A stretch of DNA of 64,000 nt from VAXT01 sp035318925 (GTDB lineage Bacteria > Actinomycetota > Thermoleophilia > Gaiellales > Gaiellaceae). This document shows positions 1 through 8,997 of the stretch, piece after piece. The stretch covers positions 104,416 through 168,415 of the forward strand of contig DATHDS010000012.1 in assembly GCA_035318925.1 (NCBI GenBank). The letters are read 5' to 3'. Each line of letters begins with the position of its first letter. The first letter of the stretch is position 1. The notes beneath the pieces are model-generated. The model made no database searches and was not told where the DNA came from. It saw nothing but the letters and a program-made list of their open reading frames with translations. A program made the position numbers and the translations under genes.

Positions 1-36
1 TAGAGTCGGGCGAGAGAAGCGACCAAGGAGGCAACG

Positions 37-345
37 ATGGCAATCGGTGTCCTGCTCGACATTCCAGGTGGAACCCGCGAGCAATACGAAGAGGTCAACC
101 AGAGGGCCTTCGGCGACCCGAAGGGACCCGCCGAGCCCCCCACAGGCCTGATCCTCCATACCTCAGGCGCCACTTCGACCGGCTGGCGGATCTTCGACGT
201 CTGGGAGACGAACGAAGACTTCGAGCGCTTCAACGACGAGCTCATCATGCCCGCGGTCGAGGGCATGGATCTGCCGCAAATCCCGCCGGAGATCTACGAG
301 CTCACGAACATCATCAGCGGGCGCATCACGGCGCAGACGACGTAA
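37..345 (+). CDS. small ABM-like (dimeric alpha/beta barrel) protein
   Basis: A 102-residue soluble protein with no signal peptide. Its layout (short strand with a GVLLDIPGGT start, helix, then a W-x-I-F-D-V-W-E strand followed by a helix rich in acidic and aromatic residues) resembles the small ferredoxin-like barrel proteins of the antibiotic-monooxygenase/stress-responsive group. A strong ribosome binding site (aaggaggc) lies 5 bases before the ATG. It is convergent with dnaE, ending 9 bases from the dnaE stop. No catalytic residues can be assigned; the family call rests on overall pattern only, so a substrate should not be inferred. Confidence 0.6.
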   Translation: MAIGVLLDIPGGTREQYEEVNQRAFGDPKGPAEPPTGLILHTSGATSTGWRIFDVWETNEDFERFNDELIMPAVEGMDLPQIPPEIYELTNIISGRITAQTT

Positions 346-354
346 CGAGAACCG

Positions 355-3300
355 TCAGGCGACTGCGGCCTCGCCGAGGAGCGACTTGACCTCGGCGAAG
401 AAGTCCGGCTCCGGCTTGACCCGGTAGTCCGGCCCGAGCGCGAGCGTCGTCTCGCCCTGCGACGTGGAGATGGCGACGATCACCGGCGTCTCGCCGGGGA
501 ACTCCTTCACGACCCCGGCGAGGCTCCGGACGATCCCGGCCGGCGCCTTCCGCCCATCGACGCGCAACCGCACCTCGCGCCGCTCCGGTGTGGCCTCGAA
601 CGCGGCCACCTCGATCGCGATCAGCTTCGTCTCGCCCTCCTGCTTGTGGTCGACCCGGCCCTTCACCACGAGCACGGTGTCGAGCTCGATCAGGTCGCGC
701 GCCGCCCCGTAGACCGAGTTGAAGACGACGACCTCGACCGAGCCCGCGAGATCGTCGAGGCGCATGAACACCATCGGCTCGCCCTTCTTCGTGGTCAGCT
801 GCTTGATCGCGCCGACGATGCCGCCGACGGTGACGATCTCGCCATCGCGGCGCTTCTCGGCCTCCGCGAGCCCGCAGTCGGTCTTGCGCCGCAGCTGCTC
901 GCGGATCGCCTGGAGTGGATGCTCCGAGACGTAGACGCCGAGCGTCTCCTTCTCCATCCGCAGGAGCTCGTTCTTGTCGAGCTCGAGCACCGGAACCGGC
1001 GGATGCTGCTCCGGCCGCGACGCGTCCTCGTCTCCGAGGTCGAAGATCGAGCCCTGCCCGGCAAGCCGGTCGGCCTGCATGCGGCCGCCCCACGCGGTGG
1101 CGGAGTCGAGCACGGCGATCATCCCGCCGCGCGAGTCGCCGGTGGAGTCGAACGCGCCGCAGCGGACGAGGGCCTCGAGCGCGCGCTTGTTCGCGACCTG
1201 CGGATCGACGCGCTCGGCGAAGTCCCAGATCGAGGTGAATGCGCCACCGTCCGCGCGCGCGGCGACGATCGCCCGCGCCGCCGAGTCACCGACGTTCTTG
1301 ACCGCGTTCAGCCCGAAGCGGATCCTGCCCTCGACGACCGCGAAGTCGCATTCGGACTCGTTGACGTCGGGCGGCTCGACCTCGATCCCGAGCTCGTGAC
1401 AGGCGCTCACGTAGAACGGCACGCGGTCCTTCGTGTTCATGACCGACGAGATGAGCGCCGCCATGTACTCGCGCGGATGGTTCGCGCGCAGCCAGGCCGT
1501 TCGGTAGGCGATCAGGGCGTAGCAGGCAGCGTGCGCCTTGCCGAACGAGTAGTCCTGCGAGGACTCCATGTCCTTCCAGAGCTGGTTCGCAACGGCCGGC
1601 GGCGTGTCGGTCTGCGCACAGCCCTCGAGGAACTTCTCCTTGAGCGACGCCATCAGCTCGTGGATCTTCTTGCCGATCGCCTTGCGCAGGTCGTCGGCCT
1701 CGGCCGGCGAGAAGCCCGCGATCTGCTTCGCGATCTCCAGGTACTGCTCCTGGTAGATGCAAATGGCGTGAGTGGTGCCCGTGATCGCCTCGAGCCGCGG
1801 GTCGATGAACGTCACCTGCTCCTGTCCGTTCTTGCGCTTCGCGTAGAGCGGGATGTAGCCCATCGGCCCCGGCCGGTAGAGAGCGACGAGCGCGATCAGA
1901 TCCTCGAAGACAGTCGGCCGCACCTGCTTCAGGGCCTCGCGCATGCCTGAGGACTCGAACTGGAAGACGCCGATCGAATCGCCGCGCGCGAGCATCTCGT
2001 ACGTCTTCCGATCGTCCATCGGCAGCTTCGCGATGTCGAGCCCGCCGCCGATCAGGTCGACCGCCTTGTCGATCACGTCGAGGTTGCGCAGCCCGAGGAA
2101 GTCCATCTTCAGCAGGCCGAGCGCCTCGACGTCCCACATCCCGAACTGCGTCACCGTCTCCTGGCCTTCGCCCTTGCGCTGGAGCGGGACGACGTCGGTC
2201 AGCGGCCGGTCGGAGATGACGACCCCGGCGGCGTGGATCGAGTCCTGCCGGACGAGGCCTTCAAGCGGCTTGGCCAGGTCGACGATCTCGCGCACCTGCG
2301 GGTCGTTGTCGTAGGCCGCCTTCAGCTCGGCGCCGGGCTTCAGGCACTCGTCGAGGTAGACCTTCGGCCCCTCTGGGATCAGCTTCGCGATCTTGTCGAC
2401 CTCGCCGTACGGGACCTCGAGCACTCGCCCCGCGTCGCGCACAGCCGCGCGAGCCATCATCGTCCCGAAGGTGATGATCTGGGCGACGCGGTCGCGCCCG
2501 TACTTCTCGGCGACGTAGTTGATGACGCGGTCGCGGCCGGCGACCGAGAAATCGATGTCCATGTCGGGCATCGACTTCCGCCCCGGGTTGAGGAAGCGCT
2601 CGAAGAGGAGCTCGTAGCGGATCGGGTCCACGTCGGTGATCTCGAGGCAGTACGCGGCGAGCGAGCCGGCCGTCGAGCCGCGGCCCGGGCCGACCGAGAC
2701 GCCGTTGCGCTTGGCGAAGTTGACGAAGTCCCAGACGATCAGGAAGTAGTCGGAGAAGCCCATCTCCCGGATCGTCTTCAGCTCGTATTGGAGTCGCTCC
2801 TGGAGCTCGGGCGTGGCGCGGTCGTACCGCTTGGCCAGGCCCTTCTCGCACAGCTCGACGAGGTAGTCGAAGGCATCGCGGCCTTCCGGCACCGGGTATT
2901 TCGGCAAGCGGATCGTGCCGAGCTCGATCTCGACGTTGCACCGCTCGGCGACCTCGAGCGTCCGCGCCACGGCGGCCGGGTACTCGGCGAAGTCCAGGGC
3001 CATCTCCTCCGGGGTCTTGAAGTAGAACTGGTCGGTGTCGAAGCGCCAGTGGTTCGGGTTCTTCAGCGAGTCGCCGGACTGGATGCAGAGGAGCGCCTCG
3101 TGCGCGCGCGCGTCCTCGTGCAGGAGGTAGTGGACGTCGCCGGTCGCGACGAGCGGCAGGCCCGTGCCCTCGGCGAGACGGGCAAGCAGCGGGTTGATGC
3201 GGGCCTGCTGGTCGAGCCCCGCGTTCTGGATCTCGACGTAGGTCGAGTCGCGCCCGAAGACCTGGACAAGCCGGTCGAGGTCGGCCGCCGCGTCGGCTTC

Positions 3301-3753
3301 GCGCGATTCCTCGAGCGCCTTCGAGACGCGCCCGGAGAGACAGCCGGAGAGCGCGATCAACCCCGGCGAGTGCGTCTCGAGCAGGCTCCAGTCGACGCGC
3401 GGCTTGTAGTAATACCCCTGCAAATACCCCGCTGAGGCGAGCTTGATGAGGTTGCCGTAGCCCTCGTTCGACTCGGCGAGCAGCGTCAGGTGCGCGTACC
3501 CCTTCTCCTGCTTCGACGCGTCGTCGCAAACGTAGACCTCGCAGCCGATGATCGGCTTGACGCCCTGCTCGCCGGCGTGCTTGAAGAGCTGGATCGCCCC
3601 GGCGAGCGACCCGTGGTCGGTGAGCCCGACGGCGGGCATCTCGAGCTCGGCCGCTCGCGCGGCCAGACCCGGGATACGGCAAGCCCCATCGAGGATCGAG
3701 TACTCGGAGTGGACGTGCAGGTGGACGAAGTCGGCGGCCAACGGACGGCCCAT
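355..3753 (-). CDS. dnaE: DNA polymerase III alpha subunit
   Basis: Replicative polymerase of the DnaE1 class, 1132 residues, which is within the usual length. The N-terminal PHP domain is present and starts with HLHVHSEYS (about residues 12-20), keeping the metal-binding His residues; TDHGSL and GCEVYV follow as expected. The palm domain shows GRGSTAGS and the catalytic PDMDIDFS motif with Asp397 and Asp399. A KAHAACYA segment and a C-terminal OB-fold/tail region (VGGIVGAIKQ...) complete the family architecture. The first in-frame ATG (MGRPLAADFVHLHVH) places the PHP domain at the very N-terminus, so this start is favoured. The gene stands alone between convergent and divergent neighbours. 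Confidence 0.97.
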   Translation of the reverse strand: MGRPLAADFVHLHVHSEYSILDGACRIPGLAARAAELEMPAVGLTDHGSLAGAIQLFKHAGEQGVKPIIGCEVYVCDDASKQEKGYAHLTLLAESNEGYGNLIKLASAGYLQGYYYKPRVDWSLLETHSPGLIALSGCLSGRVSKALEESREADAAADLDRLVQVFGRDSTYVEIQNAGLDQQARINPLLARLAEGTGLPLVATGDVHYLLHEDARAHEALLCIQSGDSLKNPNHWRFDTDQFYFKTPEEMALDFAEYPAAVARTLEVAERCNVEIELGTIRLPKYPVPEGRDAFDYLVELCEKGLAKRYDRATPELQERLQYELKTIREMGFSDYFLIVWDFVNFAKRNGVSVGPGRGSTAGSLAAYCLEITDVDPIRYELLFERFLNPGRKSMPDMDIDFSVAGRDRVINYVAEKYGRDRVAQIITFGTMMARAAVRDAGRVLEVPYGEVDKIAKLIPEGPKVYLDECLKPGAELKAAYDNDPQVREIVDLAKPLEGLVRQDSIHAAGVVISDRPLTDVVPLQRKGEGQETVTQFGMWDVEALGLLKMDFLGLRNLDVIDKAVDLIGGGLDIAKLPMDDRKTYEMLARGDSIGVFQFESSGMREALKQVRPTVFEDLIALVALYRPGPMGYIPLYAKRKNGQEQVTFIDPRLEAITGTTHAICIYQEQYLEIAKQIAGFSPAEADDLRKAIGKKIHELMASLKEKFLEGCAQTDTPPAVANQLWKDMESSQDYSFGKAHAACYALIAYRTAWLRANHPREYMAALISSVMNTKDRVPFYVSACHELGIEVEPPDVNESECDFAVVEGRIRFGLNAVKNVGDSAARAIVAARADGGAFTSIWDFAERVDPQVANKRALEALVRCGAFDSTGDSRGGMIAVLDSATAWGGRMQADRLAGQGSIFDLGDEDASRPEQHPPVPVLELDKNELLRMEKETLGVYVSEHPLQAIREQLRRKTDCGLAEAEKRRDGEIVTVGGIVGAIKQLTTKKGEPMVFMRLDDLAGSVEVVVFNSVYGAARDLIELDTVLVVKGRVDHKQEGETKLIAIEVAAFEATPERREVRLRVDGRKAPAGIVRSLAGVVKEFPGETPVIVAISTSQGETTLALGPDYRVKPEPDFFAEVKSLLGEAAVA

Positions 3754-3848
3754 TCTAGGTCGGCGTCAGGACGCTCCCGGATCCGCGCCCGGATCGTCCT
3801 GCGCGGGCTCTATAGTCGCCCGGCAACTTTCCCTGCGGAGGCGACCCT

Positions 3849-4328
3849 TTGTACAAGACACTGCTCTTCCTACACATACTCGGCGTGTTCCTGATCGTCG
3901 GCGGCGCCGCGATCGCGACGGCGCTCGGCATCAAGGCGTCGAAGTCCAAGCGCACACACACGATCGCGGACCTCTCCGCCCTCTCGATCGTCGCCGAGCG
4001 CTACGTGATCACGCCGGGCGCCGTGCTCACACTCGTCGCCGGAACCTTTCTCGTGCACCGCACCGGCCACACCTTCGACGAGTTCTGGCTCGTCGCCGCC
4101 TACGTCCTCTGGGTGGTCGCGATCGGCATCGGCTGGCTCATTCTCGGCCGGCACACCTCCGCGCTCCACAAGCACGCGCGCGAGCTTGCAGCCGGCGGTG
4201 TCGAGGAGAGCGACGAGCTCCAGGCCGAAGCGGCGGCGCCGGTCGGGATGATCTTCGGCCTCGCGCAGAACGTGATCCTGCTTGCGTTCATCTATCTGAT
4301 GGTCGTTCGGCCCGGCTCCAAGTTTTAG
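3849..4328 (+). CDS. DUF2269-like integral membrane protein
   Basis: A 159-residue protein that begins MYKTLLFLHILGVFLIVGG, the usual opening of DUF2269/predicted integral membrane proteins. Four hydrophobic segments can be seen (about residues 5-25, 50-70, 80-100 and 135-153). A charged cytosolic stretch (HKHARELAAGGVEESDELQAE) lies before the last one. The start is TTG, preceded by gcggaggcga at a suitable distance. Function of the family is unknown. A related but distinct membrane protein is encoded at 36983-37432. Confidence 0.75.
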   Translation: MYKTLLFLHILGVFLIVGGAAIATALGIKASKSKRTHTIADLSALSIVAERYVITPGAVLTLVAGTFLVHRTGHTFDEFWLVAAYVLWVVAIGIGWLILGRHTSALHKHARELAAGGVEESDELQAEAAAPVGMIFGLAQNVILLAFIYLMVVRPGSKF

Positions 4329-4393
4329 GAGGGTTTGGCTGAACGTGGCTCGTCGCCGGCCCGGCGGCTCAGCCATGTTTCGCCAAACCTTCC
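4329..4393. terminator. long imperfect hairpin filling the gap between two convergent genes
   Basis: The whole 65-base gap between the stop at 4328 and the stop at 4394 folds as one hairpin. Arms of about 22 bases (gagggtttggct... and ...agccatgtttcgccaaacct) pair with a few mismatches or wobbles around a GC-rich centre (gccggcccggcggc). It is suited to act as a two-way terminator. Related pieces (tttcgtcaaacc near 36891, ggcgaaacc near 35914) occur elsewhere in the window, so it may be a dispersed palindromic repeat. Confidence 0.65.
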
Positions 4394-5185
4394 TCAGTCG
4401 ATCAGCTTCCGCTCCATCGCGTGGATCGCGAGCCGCCACATGGCGAGGCCGAAGAGGACGAGCGCCCCGTAGCGCGCGAGATCGACCCAGCCGGCGAAGC
4501 CGAAGACGGCGTCGCGCACGAGCTGGACGCAGTGGTGCAACGGGTTCAACTCGCCCAGCACCTGGCCCCACCTAGGCAGCCGGCTGAGGGGGAAGAACGT
4601 CCCCGCGACGAGGAAGAGCGGCGTCAGCACCGCGCTGACGATGTAGTTGAAGTTCTCGAACGACTTCGCGAAGCCGGCGACCGTGATCCCGAAACACGCC
4701 CAGCCGAAGCCGGCCGTCCAGGCGATCAGCGGCACGACGAGCATCCCCCACGACGGATTGAGCCCGAACGCCATCGCGACGAGGAGCGGGACGCAGCCGT
4801 AGAGCCCGGCGCGGGTCGCGATCCAGAGCGCCTCGGCCGTGACGAGCTCCTCCGTGTCGACCGGCGCCGCGAGGATTGCGTCGTAGGTGCGCTGGAACTG
4901 GTACTTGACGAACGTCCCGAACATCGCCGGAAACGCGGCCGAGAAGAGGACGGCGGTCGCAACCGTGCCCGTGGCGATGAAGTCGATCGTCCGGTGGCCT
5001 TCGATCCTCCCGACGAGGGCGCCGAACCCGAAGCCGAACGCGAGCAGGTAGATCGTCGGCTCGACGGTCGAGGAGAAGGTCGTCGAGCGCCAGAAGGACG
5101 AGAAGTTGACGACCTCGCGCACGAGAACGCCCGTCAGCGCGGGCCGCTCGAGCCGCCCGAGCCGCGGCGAGGTCGCCGCCGCCAT
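4394..5185 (-). CDS. ABC-2 type transporter permease
   Basis: A 263-residue six-helix permease of the ABC-2 (DrrB/NodJ) class. It begins MAAATSPRLGRLERPALTGVLVREVVNF. The internal segment TYDAILAAPVDTEELVTAEALW is typical of exporter permeases of this family, and the C-terminal half has GTFFPLSRLPRWGQVLGELNPLHHCVQLVRD, the conserved NPL-H motif before the last helix. The ATG shares one base with the stop of the ATPase gene (TGATG), so the two are translationally coupled. The pair probably exports a drug, lipid or polysaccharide precursor; the substrate cannot be read from sequence. The open frame extends further upstream but that part is out of register with the family and overlaps the ATPase. 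Confidence 0.9.
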   Translation of the reverse strand: MAAATSPRLGRLERPALTGVLVREVVNFSSFWRSTTFSSTVEPTIYLLAFGFGFGALVGRIEGHRTIDFIATGTVATAVLFSAAFPAMFGTFVKYQFQRTYDAILAAPVDTEELVTAEALWIATRAGLYGCVPLLVAMAFGLNPSWGMLVVPLIAWTAGFGWACFGITVAGFAKSFENFNYIVSAVLTPLFLVAGTFFPLSRLPRWGQVLGELNPLHHCVQLVRDAVFGFAGWVDLARYGALVLFGLAMWRLAIHAMERKLID

Positions 5186-6084
5186 CAGTCGATCTCCTCG
5201 CCGGTCAGCAGCACGAAGACGTCCTCGAGGTTCGCGGGCCGGCGCTCGCCCTCGAACGAATGGTCGCCGTTCGCGTCGACGCCGAGGACCGAGATGCTCG
5301 TGCCCGTGCGCCTCGTGCGCAACCCGGCGGCGCCGGCCTCGGACTCGACCTCGGCCAGTCGCGTCGGCGGGCCGTAGACCTCGAGTACCTGGCTCCCCGC
5401 GTGCTTGGTCACGAGCTCCGCAGGCGGCCCGGCGGCGACCGCGCTGCCGTGCGACATGATCAGCACCGTGTCGGCGAGGCGCTGCGCCTCCTCGATGTAG
5501 TGGGTCGACATGAGGATTGTCGTGCCCTCCGAGCGCAGCGCGTCGATCAGCGCCCACAGCTCCTGGCGAACCTGCGGGTCGAGCCCGACCGTGGGCTCGT
5601 CCATCAGCACGAGCCGGGGACGGTGCACAAGCGCACGCGCGATCAGCAGGCGGCGGCGCATCCCGCCGGAGAGCTTGTCGACGCGCGTGTCGCGGCGGTC
5701 GACAAGATTCGCCATCTTCAGCGCCCGCTCGATCGCCTCGGCCCGGTCGGCCCGGCCGATCCGGTACAGGTGCGTGAAGACGAGCAAGTTCTGCTGCACG
5801 GTGAGCGTCGTGTCGAGGTTGTCGAGCTGCGGTACGACGCCACACTCGGCGCGAGCGGCCTTCGACTCGCGCGGCAGCCGGAAGCCCAGCACCTCGATCT
5901 CGCCCTCGTCGGCGATCGACTGCGCCGTGAGGATGCGCATCGTCGTCGACTTCCCCGCGCCGTTCGGGCCGAGCAGGCCGACGCAGGTGCCGACCGGGAC
6001 GTCGAGGTCCAGGTGGTCGACCGCGGTGATCGCGCCGTAGCGCTTCACGACCCCGCGCAGGCGGATGGCGAGCCCGTCGCTCAC
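5185..6084 (-). CDS. ABC transporter ATP-binding protein (DrrA/NodI type)
   Basis: A 299-residue ATPase with Walker A GPNGAGKST, Q-loop region ending VVPQLDN, signature LSGGMRRRLLIARAL, Walker B LVLMDEPTVGLD and switch His (STHYIEEAQ). The C-terminal extension of about 80 residues is characteristic of DrrA/NodI ATPases that work with ABC-2 permeases. The chosen start is GTG at 6084 (VSDGLAIRLRGVVKRYG), which puts the first strand at the N-terminus; the open frame upstream has no homology pattern. It precedes and overlaps the permease by one base. The start region lies back to back with the antiporter gene at 6128, leaving about 43 bases for divergent promoters. Confidence 0.93.
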   Translation of the reverse strand: MSDGLAIRLRGVVKRYGAITAVDHLDLDVPVGTCVGLLGPNGAGKSTTMRILTAQSIADEGEIEVLGFRLPRESKAARAECGVVPQLDNLDTTLTVQQNLLVFTHLYRIGRADRAEAIERALKMANLVDRRDTRVDKLSGGMRRRLLIARALVHRPRLVLMDEPTVGLDPQVRQELWALIDALRSEGTTILMSTHYIEEAQRLADTVLIMSHGSAVAAGPPAELVTKHAGSQVLEVYGPPTRLAEVESEAGAAGLRTRRTGTSISVLGVDANGDHSFEGERRPANLEDVFVLLTGEEID

Positions 6085-6127
6085 GTCTTCAGCATGCCAG
6101 CCGCGGGCTTTCGTAGAAACTGCCCCC

Positions 6128-7183
6128 GTGTTCTCGGGCCTGGGCATTGCCCCGCTCGTCCTCATCTTCGGCGCGGCGGCCGGGGCGGTCTGGGTCGCCG
6201 GCATCCACCTGTCGAGCTCGACCGATGCGCTCGACATGCGGCTCGGGCTCGGCGAGGCCCTCGGCGGCGCGGTCCTGCTCGCGATCGCGACGAACCTGCC
6301 GGAGATCGCGATCACGGCCTCGGCGGCACTCGCGCACGATCTCGGGATCGCGATCGGCAACATCCTCGGCGGGATCGCGATCCAGACCGTCGTGCTTGTC
6401 GTGCTCGACGTCGCGATGGGCAAGGAGTCGGCGCTGACGACCCGCGCGGCCTCGCTCATCCTCGGGCTCGAGGGCCTGCTCGTGATCCTCGTGCTCTCGA
6501 TCTCGGTCATGGGGGCGCAGCTGCCGGCCGGACATCCGTTCGGGCGGATCGAGCCGGCCGCGCTGCTGATCGCTGTCTGCTGGCTTGCCGGCGTCTGGCT
6601 CGTCAACCGGGCCCGGCGCGGCCTGCCATGGCACGACACGACTGGCACGGCGCCGGGGGGCCAGGAGAAGCCGCTCGGCCACTCCAAGGCCATCGTCGCC
6701 GAGAAGATGAGCCTCGCGCGCGCCGGCGTCGTCTTCGTCGCGGGCGCGACGGTGACCCTCGTCGCGGGCATCGTCCTCGAGCGAAGCGGCGAGCGGATCG
6801 CGAACCACGTCGGCCTCTCAGGCGTCCTCTTCGGCGCGACGATCCTCGCCGCCGCGACCGCGCTCCCGGAGGTCTCGACCGGCATCGCGTCGATCAGGCT
6901 CGGCGACTTTCAGCTCGCCGTCTCCGACATCTTCGGCGGCAACGCGTTCCTGCCGGTGCTGTTCCTGCTCGCGAGCGTGCTCTCGGGCTCGGCCGTCCTG
7001 CCGCAGGCGCAGCCGACGGACATCTACCTGACCGCGCTCGGGGTCGTGCTCACAGTTGTCTACGGCTGGGGCCTGATCACACGTCCGAACCGGCAGGTCT
7101 TCCGGATGGGCCTGGACTCGCTGACGGTGCTCGTGCTCTACGCGGCCGGCATCGCCGGGCTGATCGCCGTATCGAATCACTGA
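6128..7183 (+). CDS. calcium/cation antiporter (CaCA-type) membrane protein
   Basis: A 351-residue protein with about ten hydrophobic helices. Two inverted repeats each carry the alpha-repeat core of sodium/calcium exchangers: NLPEIAIT...GNILGGIAIQ in the first half and ALPEVSTGIAS...DIFGGNAFLP in the second. The acidic residues that bind the cation (Glu in NLPE and ALPE) are present in both. A charged loop in the middle (RARRGLPWHDTTGTAPGGQEKPLGH) separates the halves. GTG at 6128 is preferred because upstream codons overlap the divergent ABC ATPase. It is likely an inner-membrane exchanger of calcium, sodium or similar cations. Confidence 0.85.
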   Translation: MFSGLGIAPLVLIFGAAAGAVWVAGIHLSSSTDALDMRLGLGEALGGAVLLAIATNLPEIAITASAALAHDLGIAIGNILGGIAIQTVVLVVLDVAMGKESALTTRAASLILGLEGLLVILVLSISVMGAQLPAGHPFGRIEPAALLIAVCWLAGVWLVNRARRGLPWHDTTGTAPGGQEKPLGHSKAIVAEKMSLARAGVVFVAGATVTLVAGIVLERSGERIANHVGLSGVLFGATILAAATALPEVSTGIASIRLGDFQLAVSDIFGGNAFLPVLFLLASVLSGSAVLPQAQPTDIYLTALGVVLTVVYGWGLITRPNRQVFRMGLDSLTVLVLYAAGIAGLIAVSNH

Positions 7184-7246
7184 TCCCGCTTCCTCGATAA
7201 GGTAAGCGCCTCAGGGAGAGCTAGGGGTCACGAAGGAGGGATGCCA

Positions 7247-8917
7247 ATGAGGCGTCGCCTTTCCTTGGTCGCTGCGTTCGCGCTGCTCGCCGGCACGCTA
7301 GTCCTCACTCCCAGCGTGCTCGGCAGCCACTCGACCGTGGGACCAAACGTCAAGGTCACCGACGACAACAACAACGTCGACGGCGGGATCAACAGCGTCA
7401 CGCCGAGCAAGGACGCACAGAACAGGCAGGCGAACGAGACGACGGTTGCGATCAGCACAATCGCCTCGCCGGTCACCGGCCAGGTCGGTGACCTGATCGC
7501 CGAGTCCGCCAACGACTACCGCATGGCGCCGCACTTCGGCGACACGTGGATGCCGATTTACCTCTCGTTCGACGGCGGAACGACCTGGTTCGGTTCAGGG
7601 GACCATCCGAACGGCTACAACACGATGGTTCCGGGCTTCCCGACCGACACGTCGCCCCAGGGCCTCGCGTCGCCGCTGCTCGGCCTCGACGGGGCCGGCG
7701 ACCCGGTGGTCCGCTTCGACCGAGACGGCAACCTGCTCGTCGGCGGAATCGCGTTCAACCGGAACCGCGACCCGGGTGAGCGCCCGCTCGACACGGTCGG
7801 GTTCGTCGCGCGCTACGCGTACACGCCCGGAAGCCCGGCGACTCCAAGCACGACGACGTCCGCCGGCGCACCCCCGAACTTCACCTACCAGGGGACGACG
7901 ATCGTCGACCGCGGCGCCGTCGGCTTCGCAATCTCCCCGTCCGTGGGCTTCGCGGGCAACTTCACCGACAAGCCGTGGATGGAGATCGATCTCAACACGC
8001 CGTCCGCAAGCCCGTGCTCGGGCAACGTCTACTACGCGGACACGAACTTCCACGGTGCGCTCGGCGGATCGCCGGTCATGTTCAGCCGCTCGACCGACGG
8101 CGGTGTGACGTGGACGTCTCCGCACCAGATCTCCAACGGCGGACAGTCCGGTGCCTCGCACAACCAGGGCGCCGACATCGCCGTGGCCGCAAACGGGACG
8201 ATCTACGTCGCGTTCGAGGCCTTCAGCCAGCAGGGGCTGGACACGATCAACTTCGTCAAGTCGACGGATTGCGGCCGCCACTGGACGCAGCCGCTGGCCC
8301 TGAACACGATCAACGCACCGCAGGCGCCAGGTGTGGCCATGCGGACGCCGACGTTCGCGTTCCTCGCCACCGACACGACGAACTCGAACATCGTCTATGC
8401 CGCCTACCAGAGCTTGGTCGGGGATGACTACGACATCTACGCCCAGCGCTCGACCAACGGGGGCGCGTCGTGGAGCTCCGCCGTCCAGGTGAACGACGAT
8501 CCGGGGGCCCGGCACCAGATCTTCCCGACGATCGAGGTGTCACACGGCACGCTGAGCGTCGCCTGGTACGACTTCCGGAACTCGGTGACGCCGGACAACG
8601 AGGCGCTCGACGTCTACTACTCGTGCACGAACTGCAACGGCGCCGTCTGGCCGTCGTTCGACACGCCGCAGCGCGTGACGAACATCTCGCACAACCCCGA
8701 ATGCCTGCTCTTCGGAGGAGGGACCGCAGCGTTCCACGGGGACTACATCGAGCTCGACGCGTTCTGGAACGGGGTGAACAACATCGTCCACGTCGCGTGG
8801 GCCGACAACCGTGACGTGACGCCTTGCGATCTCGACCCGGCGCCCGGTCCGCCGTCGGGAAATACCGGCAACCGCAACCAGAACATCTACGAAGCCAAGC
8901 TCACCGTCGGCCCGTAA
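7247..8917 (+). CDS. secreted Asp-box (BNR repeat) beta-propeller protein
   Basis: A 556-residue exported protein. A signal peptide (MRRRLSLVAAFALLAGTLVLTPSVLG) is followed by a beta-propeller-like body with four Asp boxes of the form S-x-D/N-x-G-x-x-W near residues 107 (SFDGGTTW), 282 (STDGGVTW), 339 (STDCGRHW) and 402 (STNGGASW). Such boxes mark sialidase-fold and related propellers, but the Arg triad of true sialidases is not evident, so no enzymatic role is claimed. Paired cysteines (CTNC, NPECLLF) may form disulfides. The ATG at 7247 is preferred over the one at 7241, because it has better spacing from aaggaggg. It stands alone and ends in a strong hairpin. Confidence 0.8.
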   Translation: MRRRLSLVAAFALLAGTLVLTPSVLGSHSTVGPNVKVTDDNNNVDGGINSVTPSKDAQNRQANETTVAISTIASPVTGQVGDLIAESANDYRMAPHFGDTWMPIYLSFDGGTTWFGSGDHPNGYNTMVPGFPTDTSPQGLASPLLGLDGAGDPVVRFDRDGNLLVGGIAFNRNRDPGERPLDTVGFVARYAYTPGSPATPSTTTSAGAPPNFTYQGTTIVDRGAVGFAISPSVGFAGNFTDKPWMEIDLNTPSASPCSGNVYYADTNFHGALGGSPVMFSRSTDGGVTWTSPHQISNGGQSGASHNQGADIAVAANGTIYVAFEAFSQQGLDTINFVKSTDCGRHWTQPLALNTINAPQAPGVAMRTPTFAFLATDTTNSNIVYAAYQSLVGDDYDIYAQRSTNGGASWSSAVQVNDDPGARHQIFPTIEVSHGTLSVAWYDFRNSVTPDNEALDVYYSCTNCNGAVWPSFDTPQRVTNISHNPECLLFGGGTAAFHGDYIELDAFWNGVNNIVHVAWADNRDVTPCDLDPAPGPPSGNTGNRNQNIYEAKLTVGP

Positions 8918-8936
8918 AGCGGCGGTGACCGCGCTG

Positions 8937-8967
8937 GTGGAGGGAGCCCGCACAGGGCTCCCTCCAC
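8937..8967 (+). terminator. hairpin terminator after the Asp-box gene
   Basis: A perfect 13-bp stem (gtggagggagccc / gggctccctccac) around a 5-base loop, starting 20 bases after the stop at 8917. There is no U-tract, as is common for high-GC actinobacterial terminators. Confidence 0.75.
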
Positions 8968-8997
8968 TACGATGCCCCGGCTGCGGCGAGGACACTG

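Noticed and set aside
326..3900. Long open frames on the strand opposite dnaE
   Set aside because: They are Arg/Ala/Pro-rich products of high GC, lack ribosome sites and domains, and dnaE is certain.
7247..8917. Calling the Asp-box protein a sialidase
   Set aside because: Asp boxes occur in many propellers and the catalytic Arg triad and Tyr/Glu pair could not be located.
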